A stretch of DNA of 33,961 nucleotides from Acanthaster planci (Eukaryota; Echinodermata; Asteroidea; Valvatida; Acanthasteridae), in the NCBI RefSeq assembly GCF_001949145.1, contig NW_019091575.1:67849-101809 (forward strand). The letters run 5' to 3'. The notes below the pieces were generated by a model. It made no database searches, was not told where the DNA came from, and worked only from the letters and a program-made list of their open reading frames with translations. Shown here in pieces: positions 27,201-33,961 of the stretch; positions within the stretch are counted from its first letter, which is position 1; each line of letters begins with the position of its first letter. The position numbers were made by a program, and so were the translations under genes.

Positions 27201-28160
27201 ATAGTTACGAAGTCTTAGGTTTCTGAATATTTACCACTCCCATCCACCATGGAGGAAGGTCCTCCATGCATCCACGCAGCCACGTGGAGGGAAATTTCCG
27301 ACTGAGCAGAGAAAATACAACAACAAAGGAGTGAAGGAACACACGATTACGCAAAAGTCCAAAATTGCCTGTGCGGACCAAATCACTATTTATATGCTGT
27401 CAAATTCTCTCAGCGGAGCTTTCATGGCACGTGGGCTGGGTGGTTTGTTAAAAAGGTGGATGAAATGCAGGGGCAGGACTGTCAGCTTGTATTTCAGAAA
27501 GTAAAACTTGTGAGTATTTTTCCTGATTTTTTGAAGTGGGGATATTTATCACTGTTGTTTATAGCAACTGCCAGTGATTTATTGGTCGGTCCCTTAATTA
27601 GCTACATGTAGCTCTATGGGTGCATTCCACTAAATCGTTCGATTTCTGCGCGCGAGCTCATTAATATTTTGTTATCCCACGGGGTTTTTACAATGCCGTA
27701 ATTGGGACTGATCACAGAAAAATTTCTATAACTCCCGAATTCGGGACTGGTAGTTTCCAGTATATCTTTTACCAAGCGGGCCGCTTGGATAGAGTCGGCT
27801 GCGGCTACATTCAGAGCTGAGCGCATAGTGTTCCTTCTATTTTAGGGGTACTTCGGGGAAAGGCAAATAAATTTCTTTTTTCGTGGCTAACCCCCATAAA
27901 ATTGAAACGAAAAGTGACCTTATGGCCATAATCTTGAATTGCCAGCGAAAAAAACTGTGGCCAACCTCTTCCCTCGAGTCAACAGGCGGCGCTATTTCGG
28001 TCTCGTATTTGGTACTGTGCAACCCGGCACATTTGTCTATGAGTGCAACCCACGGGTCAAGTATTGTAAGCTTAAGGCAGGCGTCGAGCGCCATCTTCAA
28101 TTAAGCGTTGACACGGAGAGCAATGAATAATAAGCGTGTGGACTTCAAATCTTCACAGGC
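27175..28160. promoter_or_regulatory. PEX3: PEX3 proximal upstream region and 5' UTR
   Basis: This 1-kb stretch precedes the PEX3 start codon. It is moderately CpG-rich, and contains GAAGATGGCGCTC on the minus strand (about 28086-28098), a YY1-like AAGATGGC element of the kind found near start sites of housekeeping genes. Transcription start cannot be fixed from sequence. Open frames exist on both strands (minus frame from the ATG within the YY1-like element to about 27840) but none resembles a known protein. Confidence 0.4.
27249..27267. repeat. Short perfect hairpin
   Basis: ATGGAGGA and TCCTCCAT flank a three-base loop, between the CpG-rich island and the PEX3 start. Possible transcription-factor site or RNA hairpin; role unknown. 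Confidence 0.4.
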
Positions 28161-28233
28161 ATGTGGGAATCAATTAAGAATTTCTTGCGACGACACAAGC
28201 GAAAATTTTTTGTCACAGGCGCGGTTTTTGGAG
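28161..28233 (+). CDS. PEX3: PEX3 exon 1
   Basis: The 24 codons run from Met to Gly plus one base, then GGAG|GTAAGT, a near-consensus donor. The exon encodes MWESIKNFLRRHKRKFFVTG and then AVFG. The basic stretch followed by a hydrophobic run is the classical PEX3 targeting signal and membrane anchor. It is too short to show up as a long ORF. Confidence 0.93.
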
Positions 28234-31200
28234 GTAAGTAACTCAGAATCAAGGTTTATTATCATAACAAAACAAGGTCAAGGTTCCAGCTAGCCTAGGT
28301 ACATGTATGGCAGGTTGGACCATGGTTGGACGACGTCTACCATGTCTACATTGAATTGCGACTAACGTCCAGGGTAAAAGTCCTCCTACTCTGCAAAATT
28401 TTTTTCAACAGTTTTTCTCACAGTTTTACCTGATGAAGACAGTTCAAATGTCGTTCACAAGTGCCTTGTATCCCGAATTCCATAAATGCTTTGATGAAAT
28501 TACTAAATACGCCGCGAACAACGTAGGTATCCCAGGCCTACATGTATTTTGCAGATAATGTTCTGAAACTCCACGCTTTCAGTCACGATTCGTAAACGAT
28601 CTTCGTTTGTGCAGTAGGCCTAGTACAGATTTGTGCATGCATGAAGTGGCCCACATCTGTCAGTTATCAGTGCATGTTAAGAGCTACTGTAGGTTTAGGT
28701 CTTCACTCCATTAGAAATACATGTACGTGGAGATGCCCAGAAAATAGACCTAGCCGTATCTTTGGAAGCCCGTTTGGACACGGCCTTTTGTGGCTTCTTC
28801 ACGGCTCTTCTGTGCATGCGTAAGAGGCACTCGGTTGCTCTGCTTTTCACGCATGTGTGAGTACATGTGCTAGATAAACGAACGTACACGTACATGTGAC
28901 GCAAAGTGTGGATTTTCTCAAATTTTGCTGCAAAACATGTTGCAGGCCCTATGCGGGTGTATTTATTAACTTCATCGCAGCATTATTTCGGGATACAAAG
29001 CACTTTTGAACGACATTTGCGCAGTCTTTGTCAGGTAAAAATGTGAGAAAAAACTGTTGCAAAAATTTCGCATTGTAGGAGGACTTTATACTCTGTACAT
29101 TAGTTGCAATGCTAATTGCTATGCAGACGTCGTCCAAACTGGGCTAGGCTCCGGCGTTCATTACCATTAGCACCCTGTTCCTTCAATAAGGAAAACAAAG
29201 TCCACTTTTCAATCTAGGCCTAATTGGCATTCAGACCTTGAGGATCTATTCCTTAATCCTAGTAGCTCTAGTTTTGGTAAATTTTGACAATATACATGTA
29301 TTTTTATATTTATAAGCAAGAAAATCAGATTTGTATTGACCCGAGTTGTGTGAGCAGCTGTGTGAGTTTGTATAGAATTTCATTTACTTTGGCACCTACA
29401 TGTACATGTACATGTGTAGCCAACTCAGCATCCAATGATTTGGCATCCTGGCCATCATAATGTAAACTTGTATCAGGCAGCCACTTGCGCATGAAGCCAT
29501 GAACTGAGTTCCATGTACTGTACATTTGTAGAACTACATGTGAAACACCTTTTCAGTGTAATGTACATGTACATGTACAACCAAAGACTTTCTTGTAACC
29601 ATCATCTTTTCTGAGTGTTCATCATTGTCATAAATTTAAACCTCTTGAAGGCTTCGTATGACTGGCCCTTAAAATCAGAAGAACTACCGATAAAATGTTC
29701 CTAATGTTTCACCAACAAAACATGAATAGACAAATATGGAAAGTGCCTGTCTGCTGGAAAAACATTGTCATTGTGCATGCTGCCTCACTCTTGTAGCCTT
29801 GTACTGTGTTGCACGTGGGGTGGCCCTGTGGACACTGCATACCATCCACTGGTCCTTGGCGTTCTGTCATGTCCCAAGTTGTGAAGCAACGTAAGGCAAC
29901 ACACGCAGTATGCCAAAATTGTATACTGGCCATCTGTGTTTAGCACCCTGCATGGAAACCTTGTGATACACGTAAGACTCGTATAAAAAACAGCAAAGCT
30001 GTACATGTAGTCTCTGCATTGTACAATGATACGGCATCACATGCTGAATAATGTTGTCAAATATGATTGCTGTACCTCTGTCTTGAATACTATATTTTCA
30101 TTTGCCAAGGATAATCACATGACTGGGCAACAAATTTGCTTGTCACCCTCACAGTTGGACATTGGCATCACATTGTGATATCATAGACTAGTCTCCTTCC
30201 AACAGTCCGAGCCATAATGCAGAAACAGCCAGAATTCATTCGTTGGTACTGCAGCTACATATAGTTCCTCCATACAATTGATAATTAACTCCAATGGGAG
30301 CAGCGAACTGTCATTTTGATACGATCAGCGCTTGGAGTGTCGTAATTTTTTTATAGACAATTGAAGTCTATAACTTCATTTATGTATACATAAGTCTATA
30401 ACTTCATTTATGTATACATACATATATACATGTGTATATACCTGTACAACTTTATATATATGTATATACAGTAAAATCTCAATAGGCCTTTATGTACAGT
30501 AAACTATCTGTAACTCGAAACGTCAATACCGCCAAAGCCACTTATCTCAAAGTTTTTGGCAGGCCAATTAAAAAGAAAACACTGAAGAATGATCAATAAA
30601 AAGTGATGGAAGAATGCTTGTCTTCATTATGAGTCATTACTGTCACGCGCACAGCTTTTCTTCAATGAGCCGAGCATGTTCACACGGGCAGCCATTGTCA
30701 CGTCGACAAGCACTGGGTGGGCATCAACCGCAACCGTAAAATAAATCAGGCACAAATGATGCGCCCTCAAGCGCTTTGTACATGTATCATGTGACCAAGC
30801 ATGGAAACCTTGACCGACTGGCCCGCGCGCTGCGTTATGCGGTAACAGCCCGATCAAACAAGGCAAATAAATGAATTCGCAAGAAGTACCGGTAGACACA
30901 GGTACCAGTACATAACTTTATTGGGTTATTGTTTATTAATGTACCACATGAAAACATGTTTAATGATGATGTTTGAGGAAAACTTGCACAGTAGGTATAG
31001 CCTAAAATCCACTTCATGTTCGACTCAGCTTGCAGGCCAACTTCCGTAAGCCAGTAAGGTTGCATGTGCACTGAAGCATGTAGCTTTTGATAACTCGAAC
31101 GTCGAATAACTCCAACTTTTCGTCCATTCCCCTGAGCTTCAACTTAACGAGATTTTACTGTGTACACATATGCACAAGTTCCTTAGCATAGTAGCTGTTG

Positions 31201-32367
31201 AACTTGAAGACATGTAGACTTTCCACCAGAAGTGGTTTTTAATTAACATGTTTGACCGACACAGTTAAACTGCAGTAATTGTAGAATACCCTGCCACTTG
31301 AAAATAAACCCCCAAAATCACTGGCTATGCGGTTGCAGTCGCTGAAAGAAAAAAAATCAAGTCCAATTGGGGATCTTTCTGAGAACAAAGCAACACAAAT
31401 ATGAATGGGGATTGTTGAAAAAAGTGCAAGTCCAAACCAACTACATGTACTGGTGCATGTACATGTACTCTGTTGGCAGCTCTACAACATGGAATGTCTA
31501 CGTGAGGTGAACTGAGAAAGTTTATTGAGGGCAGTCAAGTGTGACATTTTGACCTTATCTGAAACTGACAGTTCTTGGGTACGTGTACCGGACTCATCGC
31601 ATAGACATGTGACTGTGAGTTTATGCGTGTTTGACACGGAGCACGCTTAGTACTTCCAACAAATTTAATTCTGGAATATATGGTCTTCGCATGCATGCCG
31701 AATGCGTGCAAAAACCCAGTTGGAAAACTTTGTGTGATCTGTCTTTCTTTCGGTGGTAAGGGTGCTCTTCAACTCAGGGGGCAACAAAGTGGATCATGCA
31801 GGTAGAGGGATATTTTGCAGTTGTGCTAATATGGCAATGTGCTGAGTCTGCAAACATCATACAACTTTCTAAGCAGCCAGAAAATTATGCATACTAAAGG
31901 TCTGAAGAACAAACTCATTACACTAGCTCCTCTGTCTGTAGGCTACCTGTACCGTAAATCCACATTGTTTACAAAGTTGGTTTGAATATACAATACGTTT
32001 ATAGACAAGTTTTCTCAGGACATCCCTAGCAAATTGAAAGAACCCTTTCACCATCTCAGATTAATGTGCATGTTGAGTCCATGCAAAGTTGGTATTACCA
32101 ATTCAACATGAAATTGATTGTATTTATTACAAGTCTTGGTTGTTATCCTGTAGGTGCAGTTTTACTTTGGAAATTTGCACAGTGGAAGCTACAACAGTGG
32201 AAAGATCAGGAGACCAAAGACTGCCTAGCAATGGCTAGGAGACAACATCACTTTGACAGTAATCAGCGTACCTGCAACATGACAGTGCTATCCATGTTAC
32301 CAAAGCTGAAGGAAGCCATCAGACACATGTTGAATTCAGAAAAGATTGTTGAGGCCCTGAATAAGAA
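28161..32367 (+). CDS. PEX3: PEX3, peroxisomal biogenesis factor 3 (5' part)
   Basis: PEX3 is the peroxisomal membrane docking factor for PEX19, which delivers peroxisomal membrane proteins. Two exons are present, 28161-28233 and 32154-32367, joined across a phase-1 GT-AG intron of 3920 nt. The first 95 residues show the family's N-terminal layout: a short amphipathic start (MWESIKNFL), a basic peroxisome-targeting cluster (RRHKRK at 10-15), a hydrophobic membrane segment (about 16-33), and the conserved block ARRQHHFDSNQRTCNMTVLS followed by MLPKL. That block is nearly identical to vertebrate PEX3. Family members are about 370-380 residues, so roughly three quarters of the gene lies right of the window; I found no later exon before 33961. 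The ATG at 28161 has G at -3, no upstream in-frame ATG close by, and fits the family start. Confidence 0.95.
28289..28556 (+). repeat. Left arm of a large imperfect inverted repeat
   Basis: The stretch from GCTAGCCTAGG through TTGGACGACGTCTACCATG, AAAGTCCTCCTAC, CAGTTTTTCTCACA, ATGTCGTTCA, TTGTATCCCGAA to TTTTGCAG matches the reverse complement of 28936-29150, roughly 75-80 percent by eye, in collinear order. Confidence 0.85.
28936..29150 (-). repeat. Right arm of the large imperfect inverted repeat
   Basis: Read on the minus strand it gives CTAGCCCAGTTTGGACGACG, AAAGTCCTCCTACA, CAGTTTTTTCTCACA, ATGTCGTTCA and TTGTATCCCGAA, matching the left arm. The two arms flank about 380 nt of unrelated sequence. 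It could be a foldback-type element or two oppositely oriented copies of one repeat family. Confidence 0.85.
30364..30419. repeat. Tandem duplication, 28-bp unit, two copies
   Basis: AAGTCTATAACTTCATTTAT followed by GTATACAT occurs twice back to back without visible mismatch, then grades into a TA/TG-rich microsatellite to about 30468. The identity suggests a recent duplication. Confidence 0.92.
30469..31160. mobile_element. pogo/Tigger-like non-autonomous element
   Basis: Starts CAGTAAAATCTC (preceded by TA) and ends with its exact inverse GAGATTTTACTG. Subterminal motifs such as GTAACTCGAAACGTC (about 30510) and the minus-strand TCGACGTTCGAGTTATC (about 31090-31110) are typical of Tigger/pogo ends. 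The right TA target copy is altered (TG follows). No transposase ORF is visible in the 690 nt. Confidence 0.65.
32154..32367 (+). CDS. PEX3: PEX3 exon 2
   Basis: The acceptor is TTATCCTGTAG and GT completes the Gly codon left by exon 1. The donor is AAGAA|GTAAGT, leaving two bases (AA). It encodes the rest of the membrane segment (GAVLLWKFAQW), a helix rich in Gln/Lys/Glu, and the diagnostic NQRTCNMTVLSMLP motif, then KLKEAIRHMLNSEKIVEAL. The exon boundary after the Asn/Lys pair corresponds to a position just before the RPSNKLE-like segment of vertebrate PEX3. Confidence 0.95.
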
Positions 32368-33961
32368 GTAAGTAATAGGTACTCCCGTTAATGTTCCAAA
32401 TTCCATCCTTGGTTGTAAAGTTCACCACAGGTTGAACCAATGCAACCAGCACCTGAAACACAGAATGCCCAAAATTTGTGCATGAATTACAAAAGTGATT
32501 CATCAGTTCCTAGGATGTACATGTACATGTAGAACTGGCCCTGGAACCTTCCTTGGGCACCTCAATACATAAATGTACATATGCGCACATTTTATTTTGA
32601 GGCGAGCTAAAAAGACTTCATCAGGGCCTGCTACCATGTGCATGTGTACAAGTAGAAAAAGACATATACATGTACTGTGCATCTAATACAGAGATGCCAT
32701 ATTTCCGGTTTTATCGAGATTTCCGGTTTTCTTTTTTTAAACAGACCCTGAAATTCCATTTTTCCCTTCGGGCTCAAAAGAAAAGGCCAGAAAAGAAAGT
32801 ACAAATGGGAATGGGTTGATTTTCACCTATGAATTCCAGTTCAGTGATGGGCATGCATGTGTACAGCTCTTTCCCTGTAGTAGCATTAAAAACAAGGCTT
32901 TTTGGTCTGCCTGATTGTCAAAATGACAAGAAATCCAGCAGTGCCACACATACCAATTACTGCACGGTGTAGTGAACTGTCTGAACACGTACATGTATCT
33001 TTTGTTGGTGTGTGAGTCGATTTGTGCTTGCTGCACTGCGCCATGCATTTAGCATGCCGAGCACATTTATCACACAGCCATGACAGCCTTGAATTCAAGT
33101 CTATCATGTCAGTCAGTGGTTCCCATTTGCAGTGATTGTTTGAAAAGGAATATTGTGTACTGTATAACAAGTCGGGAACTAACTACGTCATGGCTGTGCA
33201 CGTGTGTTTTCGCAGGCCGCGCCGAGCTGTTGATGGATATCTACAACCATGCAGCAACGTAACAGTGCACAGTTTGGAGTTAAAAATTTCACAATAATAC
33301 GTGTACTTCATGCAACAGATTTTGTCAAAATATGGAAAATGTAGAATTTTACATGTACCGGTAAATGGAACGGACATCTGAAAAGCCATGGAATCAAAGA
33401 AGAAAAGTAAGCGGAACTGAACATGGTTGTAATGGAAGAGGACCCCTGTCGTTATGCACTCTGCTTACTGCACTCAGCCGTGGCTTCAATGTTATTTGCC
33501 AGGATTCAGTTTTTCAAGCAGACCCTGTGGCATCTCTACTATAATGCCTCAATTTACACATCTCACCCAAACCTCAAGGGAATGGATAAAACCTTTAAGA
33601 TATCCTGATTTGAGCTACCGCAGGCCTAATGAAAGTTCATAAGTTTTACAGAGTCAAGTAAAAAGTTATACTCACAAATTTACGTGTGCAGTTTGGTCAC
33701 AAGACCTTTCTTTTGCAGTCACGTTGTCACCAAAAATGTCAGCAGGCTTCAGTTGGGTCAACAGCAGCAACAGGCATGCAGAAATGTCAGGCTTTGTAGC
33801 TGTCAGAGGGTAGTTGACTTGTGGATCACAGTGGTAGCGTCATGTCTTCCCACTGTGAAAAGACAAAGTCTGCATAGCAATCATTACTCCAAATTAAACT
33901 TTCAAATTTTTAAATAGTGTGTTATGGGATGAACAGAGTTTCAATTTAACCAACTTGAAGT
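32368..33961 (+). other. PEX3: PEX3 intron 2, incomplete
   Basis: Starts GTAAGTAAT and runs off the window. Contains ACATGTACATGTA near 32518-32530. None of its open frames shows the conserved residues expected in the next part of PEX3. Confidence 0.7.

Larger units (their letters stand above)
28234..32153 (+). other. PEX3: PEX3 intron 1
   Basis: GTAAGT...CCTGTAG, 3920 nt. It contains a large inverted repeat (28289-29150), runs of ACATGTACATGTA (29398-29416, 29563-29579, 31442-31469), a 28-bp tandem duplication and a pogo-like MITE. Confidence 0.88.

Noticed and set aside
33423-33608. ORF as PEX3 exon 3
   Set aside because: None of the conserved residues expected after exon 2 and no acceptor in the right phase.
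1-33961. CRISPR array, bacterial operon or prophage
   Set aside because: No spaced direct repeats of suitable length and all coding evidence is intron-split eukaryotic.

Overview
The window is eukaryotic nuclear DNA. Coding exons are short and separated by long, repeat-filled introns with GT-AG (once GC-AG) junctions, and there are no operons or ribosome binding sites. The palindrome TACATGTA and its extension ACATGTACATGTA recur throughout introns and intergenic DNA. With DIRS-type, LINE, hAT-like, pogo-like and SINE debris, this points to a marine invertebrate genome, possibly a lancelet, ambulacrarian or mollusc. That placement is an inference; no gene here fixes the taxon.

Gene 1 (1532-22684, + strand) is assembled from nine exons whose phases all agree, giving 553 residues from the first Met at 1544, or slightly more if coding exons lie left of the window. 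The order is a degenerate EF-hand pair, a Glu/Lys/Arg-rich helix of about 180 residues, two helical-hairpin repeats, and a C-terminal domain resembling the stalk tip and microtubule-binding domain of dynein heavy chains. No AAA+ motor follows. I do not recognise a named gene. Intron 4 appears to use a phase-matched GC donor.

Intron 5 holds a tRNA-derived SINE and a second copy of its body. Intron 7 (6.8 kb) is a transposon graveyard: a TTAA-flanked piggyBac-like MITE, a decayed DIRS-like tyrosine-recombinase retrotransposon (gag C-terminal part, reverse transcriptase with its core missing, recombinase), the 5' part of a second DIRS-like copy in the same orientation, and a minus-strand LINE fragment abutting it. 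Two direct copies of an unclassified repeat lie either side of this cluster. Intron 8 carries a hAT-like MITE.

From 22685 to about 28160 I find no confident gene. It presumably holds the long 3' UTR of gene 1, then a CpG-rich island at about 26.4-27.2 kb with a 50-codon ORF ending in a four-cysteine knuckle.

Gene 2 is the 5' end of PEX3, the peroxisomal membrane protein biogenesis factor: exon 1 at 28161-28233 and exon 2 at 32154-32367 (+ strand), the rest lying beyond the window. Its 3.9 kb first intron contains a large imperfect inverted repeat, a 28-bp tandem duplication and a pogo/Tigger-like MITE.
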